This document shows positions 44,285 to 54,182 of a stretch of DNA of 64,000 nucleotides, piece by piece (position 1 is the stretch's first letter; every line of letters begins with the position of its first letter). Both the position numbers and the translations under genes were made by a program. The DNA is taken from positions 1 to 64,000 of the forward strand of contig CAADWX010000005.1 of NCBI GenBank assembly GCA_900752905.1. Reading direction: 5' to 3'. Source of the stretch: Bacilli bacterium (lineage in GTDB: Bacteria; Bacillota_I; Bacilli_A; RF39; UBA660). The notes below the pieces were generated by a model. It ran no database searches, was not told where the DNA came from, and was given only the letters and a program-made list of their open reading frames with translations.

Positions 44285-44899
44285 ATGGCAACAAAAAAAA
44301 CAACAGAAGAAAAAACAAAAGTACAAAAGAACTCTTTAGTAGCTAAAGAAGAAAAAAATGAAAAAGAAGAATTAATAGGAAATACTAAAGTAGAATCAAC
44401 ACTACAAAAAATATTTTATTGTTTAGTAGTAATAGCAGTAATCTTATTAGTAGGAGTAATAGGAATATTTGCTGGAGTTGAAAATATGAATGGAACTTCA
44501 ACAAAACAAGATGAAGAACAAGTTCAAGAATATGATGCTAGTATGTTTAAACAAGTAACACCAGATGAATTTGTAGAAGCATTCAAAGGAAGTGAAACTC
44601 AAGTAATTTATATTGGACGTCCAACATGTTCATATTGTGCAGCATTCTTACCAACACTACAACAAGCTCAAAAAGATTACAACTATACAACTCTATATTT
44701 AAATATAGATGAAGTAGATTCATCTGAGATTTCAAAAATAACAGAATTAGATGAATGGTTAAATACTTATTATGGAACAACTCCACTTGTAATTGTAGTA
44801 AAAGATGGAAAAATTCAAGGAGAAGGTTGGGTTGGATATGCTGAATATGATACTTTTGCAGCATACCTAGAGAATCTTGGATTTAAAAAAGGAGAATAA
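44285..44899 (+). CDS. Membrane-anchored thioredoxin-like protein
   Basis: A 204-residue protein: Lys/Glu-rich cytosolic N terminus, one transmembrane helix (about 45-65), then an extracellular thioredoxin fold with YIGRPTCSYCAAFLPTL (CxxC) and TTPLVIVVKDGK with the cis-Pro. Likely an extracytoplasmic thiol oxidoreductase; the PedC/BrcD bacteriocin-linked type is similar. ATG 44285 is set by GGGAGG. Confidence 0.85.
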   Translation: MATKKTTEEKTKVQKNSLVAKEEKNEKEELIGNTKVESTLQKIFYCLVVIAVILLVGVIGIFAGVENMNGTSTKQDEEQVQEYDASMFKQVTPDEFVEAFKGSETQVIYIGRPTCSYCAAFLPTLQQAQKDYNYTTLYLNIDEVDSSEISKITELDEWLNTYYGTTPLVIVVKDGKIQGEGWVGYAEYDTFAAYLENLGFKKGE

Positions 44900-44911
44900 A
44901 ACTCCTTTTTC
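44886..44911 (+). terminator. Terminator after the thioredoxin-like gene
   Basis: AAAAAGGAG pairs with CTCCTTTTT over a 7-nt loop. Confidence 0.75.
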
Positions 44912-44961
44912 TTGTATTTATCCTATTATTTATGTTATTATATAAATAGGAGATAGATAAT

Positions 44962-45504
44962 ATGAAAAAGAATAAAAAAGAAAATAATGTAGAAAATAAG
45001 AAAAACAAAAAGCTATATTGGGTAATTGGAATTATTATAGAAATAGTAATAATATGCGTAATAATTTGTTTTAAATTCTTAAATAAACCTTATGATAAAA
45101 TAATAGAATGTAGTATAAAAAATAGTACAAATAATGGATATACAATGGAAATAAAAGAAGCATTTTATATCAAAGACAATAACAGTATAAAACAAAAAAG
45201 AATAATTAATTACTATTTTCAATATGAAGAAATATATTTAGAATTTAAAGATAAATTAAAAGAAAATACAGTATCTCCAAAAATAAATGGATATACAATA
45301 AAAATAAATGATAAAAAAGATTATACAGAACAAATAATATATGAATTTGATTTAAACAAAATGAAAAAAGATACTAAAAATGTAAAGATAGTAGATAATA
45401 CATTAAAATTCAAGGAAGAAAGTGGAGAAGAAGTATCCATAAATCAATTAAATGAAGAAGAAATTTTAAGTCAATATAAAGAGTTAGGATATACTTGTAA
45501 GTAA
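44962..45504 (+). CDS. Anchored extracellular hypothetical protein
   Basis: A 180-residue protein with a Lys/Asn-rich cytosolic start, one transmembrane helix (about 20-42) and an extracellular beta-rich domain ending EEEILSQYKELGYTCK. The Cys pair (IIECSIK and the C-terminal GYTCK) may form a disulfide, perhaps served by the neighbouring thioredoxin-like protein. The ending resembles DUF1307/YehR-like lipoproteins, but no lipobox is present. Confidence 0.65.
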   Translation: MKKNKKENNVENKKNKKLYWVIGIIIEIVIICVIICFKFLNKPYDKIIECSIKNSTNNGYTMEIKEAFYIKDNNSIKQKRIINYYFQYEEIYLEFKDKLKENTVSPKINGYTIKINDKKDYTEQIIYEFDLNKMKKDTKNVKIVDNTLKFKEESGEEVSINQLNEEEILSQYKELGYTCK

Positions 45505-45519
45505 TCCTACTCTTTTTTT
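45481..45519 (+). terminator. Terminator with bulged stem
   Basis: GAGT-T-AGGAT pairs with ATCCT-ACTC, followed by nine T. Confidence 0.65.
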
Positions 45520-45554
45520 TTGTTTAATGATATAATTTATATGAGGTGTTAGAT

Positions 45555-47909
45555 ATGAATAATTATGAAAATAAATGTTGTTATATAGTATCAAATCGAC
45601 AAAAAAAAGAAATATTGAATGATTTATATAATCAAAGAAAAATATTAGATATTAAAGTTTTAACACTTCAAGAGATATTAAATAAAATAGAATTTTCATA
45701 TTCATCAAAAACAATATATTATTTAATAAATAAGCATAATTTTAACTATGAAATAGCTCTTAATTTATTAAAAAGTATGAAATATATACAAAAAAAAGAG
45801 TACGGAATAAAAAAACTAGATTATCTAGTTAAATTAAAACAAGAATTAAAAGATAATAATTTAATAGAAGAAAAATTCAATTTAGATAAAATAAAACAAT
45901 ACAAAATAAAATTATATAATTCTAAATATATAGATAAATACTATATTAATTTATTATCCAGTTATTTTGATATAGAAAAAGTAGAAGATACAATAATGCC
46001 ATCTGAAAAAGATATATATAAGTTTGAAACTAAAGAACAAGAAATAACTTTTGCATTTGATAAAATAAAAGAATTACTTGAAAATAATATAGATATAAAC
46101 AAAATAAAGTTAGTAAATTGTTCTAGTAATTATATATCACTTATTAAAAGAATAAGTAAATATTATAATATCCCAATTACACTTTCTAATAATTATTCTT
46201 TATATTCTTTAGATAGTATTAAATTATTTTATCAAAAATTAAAACAATCAAAAAATAAAGAAGAGTCATATGAATATTTTAAAACAATTAATGAAGATGA
46301 TAATTTAAATAATCAAGTTTTAAATATATTAAATAATTATTATTTTAAAGAAGAGTTAGATGAAATTATAATAGATTCAATAAAATATGAATTAGAACAT
46401 ACAAATATAAAAGAAACAAAATATAAAAATTGTATAGAAGTAACAGATTTATTTAATTGTAATATAGATGATTATGTATTTTTAATTAATTTTAATGAGG
46501 GAGAAATACCTAAAGCATATAAAGATATAGATTATTTATCTGATGATATAAAAGTAATTCTAAATATGGATACAACAGTATCTTTAAACAAAAAATTAAC
46601 ACTTCATATAGTAGATAAAATTAATTCTTTAAGAAATATAATTATAACTTATAAAGAAAAAGATTACTTCAACTCTTATCTTGTAAGTCCAATTATATAT
46701 AATTTAAAATATAAAATAAATGATGAATATAATTATAACTATAATAATTCTCTTCAAAATAATTTATTAAATCTTTCTATATCTCTAGATAAATTAATAA
46801 AATATGGTACTAAAGATGAGAGATTAAATATATTGTATTCTAATTATAAAAATATAAATTATAGAACATATGATAATACCTTTAAAGGAATAAATAAACA
46901 AGATTTATATAACTATTTAAATAATACATTAACACTTTCATATTCATCAATACAATCATATAATGAATGTGCATTTAAATACTATTTAAAAAATATTTTA
47001 AAAGTAAATGATAATGTAGATTCATTTAAAGCAAAGATAGGTACAATTTTTCATGAAATATTATCTAATATTTATAAAGAAAATTATAATTATACTCAAG
47101 AATATAAAAATAAAATAAAAGATTTTTCTACAAATAAAGAAAGATTTTTAGCTACAAATTTAACACAAGAATTAAATTATGTAGTGGATACAATTCATGA
47201 ACAAGAAAAATATATTGAATTAAAAGATGAACTAACAGAAATGAAAATAAAAATAAATATTGATAGTAATATAAATATTTATTTTATTGGAATAATAGAT
47301 AAATTAAAAATTAAAAAATTGGATAATGATTATTTTGCTGTAGTAATAGATTATAAAACTGGTTCACCAGATACATCTTTAAAAAATATAAATTATGGAT
47401 TAAATATGCAGTTACCAATATATTTTTATCTATTAAATAGAAGCGATAAGTTTAAAAATGTAATACCAGTTGGAATGTATTATCAAAAAATATTAAGTAA
47501 TAAATTAATTAATTCAAAAGATGAAGAAAAAGAAAAAAAAGATTTCTTTAAATTAGAAGGATATAGTAACTCAAATACTGAAATATTAGATAAATTTGAT
47601 AAAAGTTATAATGATAGTCAAATAATAAAGAGTATGAAAACAACTCAAAATGGATTTTATGCATACTCAAAAATAATGAGTAGTCAAGAATTTAAAAAAT
47701 TAGATGAAATAATAGATAACAAAATACATGATGTAATAAATAAAATAAATGAGGCTGACTTTTCTATAGACCCAAAGAAAATAGACAAAAAAAATATTTC
47801 ATGTGAATTTTGCTCATATAAAGATATATGCTTTAAGCAAGAAAAAGATATAATAAATCTAAAAACAACTTCATTAAAAGAAGTATTAGGAGATGAAATA
47901 AGTGAGTAG
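45555..47909 (+). CDS. addB: AddB-like exonuclease subunit, short form
   Basis: A 784-residue partner of AddA in end resection and RecA loading. The C-terminal PD-(D/E)XK nuclease is intact (GTIFHEIL, VVIDYKTGS, MQLPIYFYLL). The Fe-S Cys set is present: one in YNECAFKYY and CEFCSYKDIC at the end. The protein is far shorter than Bacillus AddB (about 1,160 aa), and no Walker A is visible near the N terminus. ATG 45555 is set by GAGGTG. It overlaps addA by 8 nt. Confidence 0.85.
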   Translation: MNNYENKCCYIVSNRQKKEILNDLYNQRKILDIKVLTLQEILNKIEFSYSSKTIYYLINKHNFNYEIALNLLKSMKYIQKKEYGIKKLDYLVKLKQELKDNNLIEEKFNLDKIKQYKIKLYNSKYIDKYYINLLSSYFDIEKVEDTIMPSEKDIYKFETKEQEITFAFDKIKELLENNIDINKIKLVNCSSNYISLIKRISKYYNIPITLSNNYSLYSLDSIKLFYQKLKQSKNKEESYEYFKTINEDDNLNNQVLNILNNYYFKEELDEIIIDSIKYELEHTNIKETKYKNCIEVTDLFNCNIDDYVFLINFNEGEIPKAYKDIDYLSDDIKVILNMDTTVSLNKKLTLHIVDKINSLRNIIITYKEKDYFNSYLVSPIIYNLKYKINDEYNYNYNNSLQNNLLNLSISLDKLIKYGTKDERLNILYSNYKNINYRTYDNTFKGINKQDLYNYLNNTLTLSYSSIQSYNECAFKYYLKNILKVNDNVDSFKAKIGTIFHEILSNIYKENYNYTQEYKNKIKDFSTNKERFLATNLTQELNYVVDTIHEQEKYIELKDELTEMKIKINIDSNINIYFIGIIDKLKIKKLDNDYFAVVIDYKTGSPDTSLKNINYGLNMQLPIYFYLLNRSDKFKNVIPVGMYYQKILSNKLINSKDEEKEKKDFFKLEGYSNSNTEILDKFDKSYNDSQIIKSMKTTQNGFYAYSKIMSSQEFKKLDEIIDNKIHDVINKINEADFSIDPKKIDKKNISCEFCSYKDICFKQEKDIINLKTTSLKEVLGDEISE

Positions 47910-50900
47910 ATGGACAGAAGAACAATTACAAGCAATAAATAAAGATGGCGAAAACATTATAGTAAGCGCTGGAGCTGGAAGTGGAAAAACAGCTGTTTTA
48001 ACAGAAAGAGTAATGAGAAAAATAGAAGAAGGTATAAATATTAATCAATTATTACTTTTAACATTTACTCATGCAGCAGCAGAAGAAATGAAAGATAGAA
48101 TAAGAAAAAAATTATTAAAGGCAAATAAACAAGATCAACTAGATTACTTAAATTCATCTTTTATAACAACATTTGATTCCTATGCCTTATTTATTGTAAA
48201 AAAATATAGTTATATACTTAATATACCATCAAATGTATCTATCGTAGAAAATAGTATAATAAGTATAAAAAAGAAAGAACTTTTAGATCAAATATTAGAA
48301 GAATACTACTCAAAAAATGATACCCAATTTAATAATTTAATTTCATGCTTTTGTACAAAAGATGATGATATTATAAGAAATGGAATAATGGAAATATATG
48401 AAAAAGTAGTAATGAAATATGGATATAGAGAATATTTAGAGGATTATATTGATAATTATTTTAATGATAAATATATTAATATAAGAATAGAAGAATATTT
48501 ATTTCTTTTAAAAGAAAAAATAGAAGATATAAAAAATATTGTAAAACTTATATCAGATATAGAGAATATTGATTATGTAAATAAGTTATATAAAGTAATT
48601 GATCCACTACTAAAAAGTAATTCATATGATGAAATAAAATTATATTCAACATTAAAATTACCACCTTTAAAAAAAGAAAGTGAAGCATATATTTATAAAG
48701 AACAATTAAATATAAAAATAAAGGAATTAAATAGTTTATGTATATATGATAAAGAAGATAATATAAAAAAATCTTTATATAGTACAAAAGAAAATACAAA
48801 AATAATATGTGATATATTATTAAAATTTGATAGTGAATTATTAAAAGTTAAAAAAATAAATAATATGTATGAATTTAATGATATAGCTCATTTTGCTATA
48901 AAACTAGTAAGTGAAAATGAAGAAATAAGAAATAATATAAAAAAATCATTTAATGAAATAATGCTTGATGAATATCAAGATACAAATGATCTTCAGGAAA
49001 CATTTATTAATCTTATTTCAGATAATAATGTATATTGTGTAGGAGATATTAAACAGTCAATATATAGATTCAGAAATGCTAATCCATTATTATTTAAAAA
49101 TAAATATGACAATTATAAAAATAAAATTAATGGTACAAAAATAGATTTAAATAAAAACTTTAGATCTAGATTAGAACCACTTGATGATATTAATTTGATA
49201 TTTTCAAATATTATGAAAGATGATATAGGTGGCGCTAATTATAAATTAGAACATAAAATGATATTTGGTAATAATACATATATAAATGAAGGAAAAACAA
49301 ATCAGGATTATAATCTTGATATATATGAATATGAACAAAATGAATTTACAAAAGAAGAGATAGAAGCATTCGTAATAGCGAATGATATAAAAAATAAAGT
49401 AGAAAATAAATATCAAATATTTGATAAAGATGAACAAATATTAAGAGATGCGACATATAATGATTTTGTTATTTTAATGGATAGAAAAAAGGATTTTGAT
49501 TTATATAAAAAAGTGTTTGAATACTTAAATATACCACTTACTTTAAATAAAGAAGAAAATATAAGTAGTGGTTATGATTTAGATGTAATAAAAAATATAT
49601 TAAAACTTATAATAAAAATAAAGAAAAATGAATTTGATAATAATTTTAAACATAGTTTTATTTCAATAGAAAGAAGTTTTTTGATAGAAGAAACTGATCA
49701 AAATATATTTAATATTATAAAAGAAAATAAATATAAAGAAACACCGCTATTTAAAGAATTATATAATATAGATATAAATAATTTAAATATAAAAGAATTA
49801 ATAGAAATTATAATAGATAAGTTTGATATATATAATAGATTAATAAAAATAGGAAATGTAGAAGAATCGCTAATTAGAATAGAATATATACTTAATTTAG
49901 CTTCATCCTTACAAAATATTTATTCTATATCAGAATTTGTTGATTACCTTGATAAAGTAGAACAAAATAAATTAGATATAAAATACTCTGTTAATATGAA
50001 AAATGATCAAAGTGTTAAAATAATGACTATATTTAAATCAAAAGGACTTGAATTTAATATTTGCTATTTTCCTGGTCTTTATAATGAATTTAATAAACAA
50101 GAATTTAAAGAAAAATTTTTCTATAGTTCTTTATATGGAATCATTATCCCATATAAAGATAAAGAAATAAAAGAAACATTTTATAAAATATTATTTAAGG
50201 AAAATTATAACAAAGAAGAAATAAGTGAAAAAATAAGATTACTTTATGTAGCCTTAACACGAGCAAAAGAAAAAATAATACTTTTAAAGCCAAAAAAAGA
50301 CAATATTAAATCTGATATAATGGATTCTAAATCATTTTTAGATATGATTAATTTAGTAGAAGATTTAGATACTAGAACAAAGAATATAGATATAGATAAA
50401 TTAAATATAACAAAGAATTACAATTTAACTAAATTAGTTGATTATGAAAAAATGATTGATAAAAGTAATATCATTATAAATGAAAATACTAAGGAATATA
50501 GAAAAGAAGAATTAGAAAGTAAAAAGTATTCAAAAAATATAGAATTAATAGATAAAGACATAAAAGCTAAATTAGATTTTGGTATAAAAATACATAGTAT
50601 ATTAGAAAATATTGATTTAAAAAATCCAGATATATCTAATATAAGAGATGAATATATAAAAAATAAATTAACTAATTTTATTTCTTTACCACTTTTTAAA
50701 AATGTAAAAAATATATATCAAGAATATGAATTTTATTATGAAAATGAAACAATAAATCATGGGATAATAGATTTATTGCTAGAATATGATAATGAGTATA
50801 TAATAATAGACTATAAACTTAAAAACATAGAAAATGAAGCATATAAAAATCAATTAAATGGATATAAAAAATATATACAAGATATGACAGGAAAAACTGT

Positions 50901-50952
50901 AAAAGTATATTTATATTCATTTATTGATAGTAATCTAGTAAGTATAAGTTAA
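47902..50952 (+). CDS. addA: AddA helicase-nuclease
   Basis: The 1,016-residue motor and nuclease subunit for double-strand break repair. It has Q motif EEQLQAIN, Walker A AGAGSGKTAVL, LDEYQDTND, VGDIKQSIYRFRNANP, IFKSKGLEF, RLLYVALTRAKEK and the C-terminal nuclease motif IIIDYKLKN. Start is GTG 47902, within the addB end. Somewhat shorter than the typical 1,200 residues but all motifs are present. Confidence 0.95.
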   Translation: MSRWTEEQLQAINKDGENIIVSAGAGSGKTAVLTERVMRKIEEGININQLLLLTFTHAAAEEMKDRIRKKLLKANKQDQLDYLNSSFITTFDSYALFIVKKYSYILNIPSNVSIVENSIISIKKKELLDQILEEYYSKNDTQFNNLISCFCTKDDDIIRNGIMEIYEKVVMKYGYREYLEDYIDNYFNDKYINIRIEEYLFLLKEKIEDIKNIVKLISDIENIDYVNKLYKVIDPLLKSNSYDEIKLYSTLKLPPLKKESEAYIYKEQLNIKIKELNSLCIYDKEDNIKKSLYSTKENTKIICDILLKFDSELLKVKKINNMYEFNDIAHFAIKLVSENEEIRNNIKKSFNEIMLDEYQDTNDLQETFINLISDNNVYCVGDIKQSIYRFRNANPLLFKNKYDNYKNKINGTKIDLNKNFRSRLEPLDDINLIFSNIMKDDIGGANYKLEHKMIFGNNTYINEGKTNQDYNLDIYEYEQNEFTKEEIEAFVIANDIKNKVENKYQIFDKDEQILRDATYNDFVILMDRKKDFDLYKKVFEYLNIPLTLNKEENISSGYDLDVIKNILKLIIKIKKNEFDNNFKHSFISIERSFLIEETDQNIFNIIKENKYKETPLFKELYNIDINNLNIKELIEIIIDKFDIYNRLIKIGNVEESLIRIEYILNLASSLQNIYSISEFVDYLDKVEQNKLDIKYSVNMKNDQSVKIMTIFKSKGLEFNICYFPGLYNEFNKQEFKEKFFYSSLYGIIIPYKDKEIKETFYKILFKENYNKEEISEKIRLLYVALTRAKEKIILLKPKKDNIKSDIMDSKSFLDMINLVEDLDTRTKNIDIDKLNITKNYNLTKLVDYEKMIDKSNIIINENTKEYRKEELESKKYSKNIELIDKDIKAKLDFGIKIHSILENIDLKNPDISNIRDEYIKNKLTNFISLPLFKNVKNIYQEYEFYYENETINHGIIDLLLEYDNEYIIIDYKLKNIENEAYKNQLNGYKKYIQDMTGKTVKVYLYSFIDSNLVSIS

Positions 50953-50976
50953 ATAAAAGTTGCATTTAACTTTTTT
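50946..50976 (+). terminator. Terminator after addA
   Basis: AAGTTAAA pairs with TTTAACTT over an 11-nt loop, then T. Confidence 0.55.
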
Positions 50977-51053
50977 AAGGACAAAAATCAAGGTGAAATT
51001 TGACAAACAGTATATGTTGTGGTAGTATAACCATCAATAAAGGGGAAAGAATT

Positions 51054-52190
51054 ATGGAGAATATATTAATAAATAAATTAAATGAAAAAGATGTAGAACA
51101 TTGTACTACTAATTTTGGTTTAAAGCTTAGAAGAAAAGGAAATAAATCTTTCAAAAAATTATGCAATGTATTTACTAATGCAAATATAATAAATTTTTGC
51201 AATAATAAAAATTTAACTGATGAAGAATATTTTTCTAAACTAAATACAGAGTATATTCCATTAGAGAAATATGATTTAAAAAAAAGAAAAAATAATATCA
51301 TTGTTGAAAGATATCCAAAATTAAATAATGATGAACCATATATATTTGTTTGCAATCACACATGTCCCGAAGATATAGAAACAGTATTAAATATTTTAGA
51401 TAGAAATGCTTATTTAATATTAGGATCAATTGAATCATTAAAATATAATCCTGAAATGTATTTATCTTTTTTGAATGGAATGATTCCATTTGACATTTTG
51501 GATAAAGCCCAAAGAAAACTAGTTTTTGAAAAGATGAAAAGAGTTATTCAAACAAACAGTATTTTAATTTTCCCAGAAGGTTCACATAACTATAGTCCAA
51601 ATAAGTTGATAAACAATTTATATGATGGACCTGTCAATTTAGCATTACAAACTAAAAGAAAAATAGTAATAATATCTATGATAAGAGATGAAGAAAATGA
51701 AGTTTCATATGTTGATGTTAGTAACCCAATAGATATACAAGAAATTTATTATAACATGAAAAATAATTTTAATTCTGAAGAAAATATAGAAAAAGCTAAA
51801 GTAAAACAATTAACTTCATTTATAAGAGATAAAATGGCTACTTCAGTATATTATATGATTGAAAGACATTTTCAAACTGTTATTAGAAAAGAACATAATG
51901 ATATAGAAGAGAAAATAAGACAAAATAAAATAAGAGATGCCTTTATAAAATTAAAATGGGAAAGAGACGTATTTGATGCTGAATATTTAACTAAAAAAAG
52001 CAATGAAGAAATTGAATATGAGCAAGTTGTAAAAAGTATAAGTAATTTGGTTGTTAATCCTAATATTAGTTTTCCGTTTGATAAAAATTGGATATTAAAA
52101 GAATTAGATTTATGCAAAAAGGATATTCCAAATAGAATGAGATTATTTCTTGAGGAGAGCAAAATACAAAAAGTGAAAAAAAGAAAGTAA
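51054..52190 (+). CDS. PlsC-like acyltransferase family protein
   Basis: A 378-residue protein. The central region has the acyltransferase motifs VCNHTCPED (Hx4D) and IFPEGSHN, as in 1-acylglycerol-3-phosphate acyltransferases. About 95 N-terminal and 130 C-terminal residues are unassigned, the latter helical and charged. It may modify phospholipid or another lipid acceptor. ATG 51054 is set by AAGGGGAAAG; upstream in-frame codons to 51000 look non-coding. Confidence 0.82.
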   Translation: MENILINKLNEKDVEHCTTNFGLKLRRKGNKSFKKLCNVFTNANIINFCNNKNLTDEEYFSKLNTEYIPLEKYDLKKRKNNIIVERYPKLNNDEPYIFVCNHTCPEDIETVLNILDRNAYLILGSIESLKYNPEMYLSFLNGMIPFDILDKAQRKLVFEKMKRVIQTNSILIFPEGSHNYSPNKLINNLYDGPVNLALQTKRKIVIISMIRDEENEVSYVDVSNPIDIQEIYYNMKNNFNSEENIEKAKVKQLTSFIRDKMATSVYYMIERHFQTVIRKEHNDIEEKIRQNKIRDAFIKLKWERDVFDAEYLTKKSNEEIEYEQVVKSISNLVVNPNISFPFDKNWILKELDLCKKDIPNRMRLFLEESKIQKVKKRK

Positions 52191-52203
52191 ATTTCTTTTT
52201 TTG
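52178..52203 (+). terminator. Terminator after the acyltransferase gene
   Basis: AAAAAGAAA pairs with TTTCTTTTT over GTAAA. Confidence 0.65.
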
Positions 52204-52229
52204 TGATAGAATGAATGTAGGTGATATTA

Positions 52230-54077
52230 ATGATAGAATTTGAAATACCTTTTGTTTGTTTGATATTTACTGTTATGATTTTAATAGTATTTTTTTCAAA
52301 AAGAAAAATAGAATTAGAAGAAAATTATTATTACAAAAATGTTTTAATATTAACTATGATGGTTAATATAACTAATTTTATTTCACATTATGGCGCAAGT
52401 ATATATATGGTAAATACTGTGGATTGCTGGTATGCATCAATTTTCGCAATAATAAATAAAATTGGTTCATGGCTGATCATAATAATAACATTTAATGTTA
52501 TGTCGTATATTTTATACATAAGCTATGAAAAATATAGAAAACGATTTAAATTATATAGAAATATAAACAATTTTATATATGTTATTGTTGGGATAATGAT
52601 AGCCTTCCTTAAATTTAATGTTGTAAAAGTAGGGGCTATAACTAGTGGTAACGGATCAGCTGTGAATTTAACATTTGCATTAGTATTTTTTAATTTGGCA
52701 GTTTCTTTCATAATATCATTATTAAATGTAAAAAAATATGATAAAAGATATAATTCAATATATATTATTATTCCCTTAATATTTATTTTGGGAATATTTG
52801 TAAAAATACATCCAGAATTTAATATATATGATTTGATTTTATGTTTATTGTGCTATTTAATGTATTTCACAATAGAAAATCCAGATATGAAAATGATACA
52901 ACAACTAGAACTAGCGAAAAATCAAGCAGAGAAAGCAAACAGAGCAAAATCAGATTTTTTAAGTAGTATGTCTCATGAAATAAGGACACCTTTAAATGCA
53001 ATAGTAGGACTTTCAGAAGATATAACAACATATGAAAATGTACCAGAAGAAGTAAAAGAAGATTGTACAGATATACAAAATGCCTCGTTAACGCTCCTAG
53101 AAATAGTAGGAAATATACTAGATATAAATAAAATAGAATCAAATAAAATGGAAATAATAGAAAATGTATATAACCCAAGAGAAGAAATAACAAAGATGTG
53201 TCGAGTAACCGAAACAAGAATAGGAGAAAAGCCAATAGAATTTAAACTTATAATAGCTGAAGATATACCATATGAATTAAAAGGAGATAAAGGAAAGGTA
53301 AAAGAAATAATAAATAATCTTTTAACAAACGCAATAAAATATACAGAAAAAGGAAATATAAATTTAACAATAAAATGTGTAAATAATATAAGCAAAAAAG
53401 TAAGCAATATAATAATAACATGTGAAGATAGTGGAAGAGGAATAAAAGCAGAAAATATAAAGAAATTATTTACAAAGTTTGAAAGATTAGATGTAGAAAG
53501 AAATACAACAACAGAAGGAACAGGTCTAGGACTAGCAATAACAAAAAGCTTAGTAGAAATGATGGGAGGAAAAATAAATGTACAAAGTACATTTGGAAAA
53601 GGATCAATATTTATGGTCCAAATACCTCAAAAAATAGAACAAATAGAAAGACCACTAACAGAAGAAGAGTTATCGAATACAGCAAGTAATAATAAAGAAG
53701 AAAGAGAATATGGAAAGAAGAAAATCCTAATAGTAGATGATAATAAATTAAATATTAAAGTAGCAAAGAGGGCATTACAAGAATTTAACTTTGAAATAGA
53801 AGAAGCTTTAAGTGGAGAAGAAGCAATAAAGAAAGTAGAAGAAAATAATACATATGATTTAATATTAATGGATATAATGATGCCCGGATTAAGTGGAGAT
53901 AAAGCATTAATAAAATTAAAAGAAAAAGAGGGTTTTCATACACCAGTAATAGCTTTAACAGCAGATGCAGTAGCAGGATCAAAGGAAAAGTATATAAGTT
54001 TAGGATTTGTAGATTATATAGCAAAACCATTTAATAGAAAAGAAATAAAAGAAAAATTAGATGAATTATTTAAATAG
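52230..54077 (+). CDS. Hybrid sensor histidine kinase/response regulator
   Basis: A 615-residue membrane sensor. The N-terminal 215 residues hold six or seven transmembrane helices. Then follow HisKA ([17 protein letters not shown] with the phospho-His), HATPase_c ([27 protein letters not shown]) and a C-terminal receiver ([13 protein letters not shown], phospho-Asp in [16 protein letters not shown]). No DNA-binding output partner is adjacent. ATG 52230 is set by GTAGGTG. Signal unknown. Confidence 0.9.
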   Translation: MIEFEIPFVCLIFTVMILIVFFSKRKIELEENYYYKNVLILTMMVNITNFISHYGASIYMVNTVDCWYASIFAIINKIGSWLIIIITFNVMSYILYISYEKYRKRFKLYRNINNFIYVIVGIMIAFLKFNVVKVGAITSGNGSAVNLTFALVFFNLAVSFIISLLNVKKYDKRYNSIYIIIPLIFILGIFVKIHPEFNIYDLILCLLCYLMYFTIENPDMKMIQQLELAKNQAEKANRAKSDFLSSMSHEIRTPLNAIVGLSEDITTYENVPEEVKEDCTDIQNASLTLLEIVGNILDINKIESNKMEIIENVYNPREEITKMCRVTETRIGEKPIEFKLIIAEDIPYELKGDKGKVKEIINNLLTNAIKYTEKGNINLTIKCVNNISKKVSNIIITCEDSGRGIKAENIKKLFTKFERLDVERNTTTEGTGLGLAITKSLVEMMGGKINVQSTFGKGSIFMVQIPQKIEQIERPLTEEELSNTASNNKEEREYGKKKILIVDDNKLNIKVAKRALQEFNFEIEEALSGEEAIKKVEENNTYDLILMDIMMPGLSGDKALIKLKEKEGFHTPVIALTADAVAGSKEKYISLGFVDYIAKPFNRKEIKEKLDELFK

Positions 54078-54110
54078 AACTTGAAAGTAAAATATTTTCA
54101 AGTTTTTTTT
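54078..54110 (+). terminator. Terminator after the hybrid kinase
   Basis: AACTTGAAA pairs with TTTCAAGTT over a 9-nt loop, then eight T. Confidence 0.8.
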
Positions 54111-54182
54111 ATGCTTTATTTGTCGAATGATAAAAATTCTAATATTAAATATTATTAATATATTTTATCAGGAGGGAAGCTC

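Noticed and set aside
51000..51053. Upstream extension of the acyltransferase gene from TTG 51000.
   Set aside because: No ribosome site, and the segment overlaps the terminator-promoter gap; ATG 51054 has a good site.
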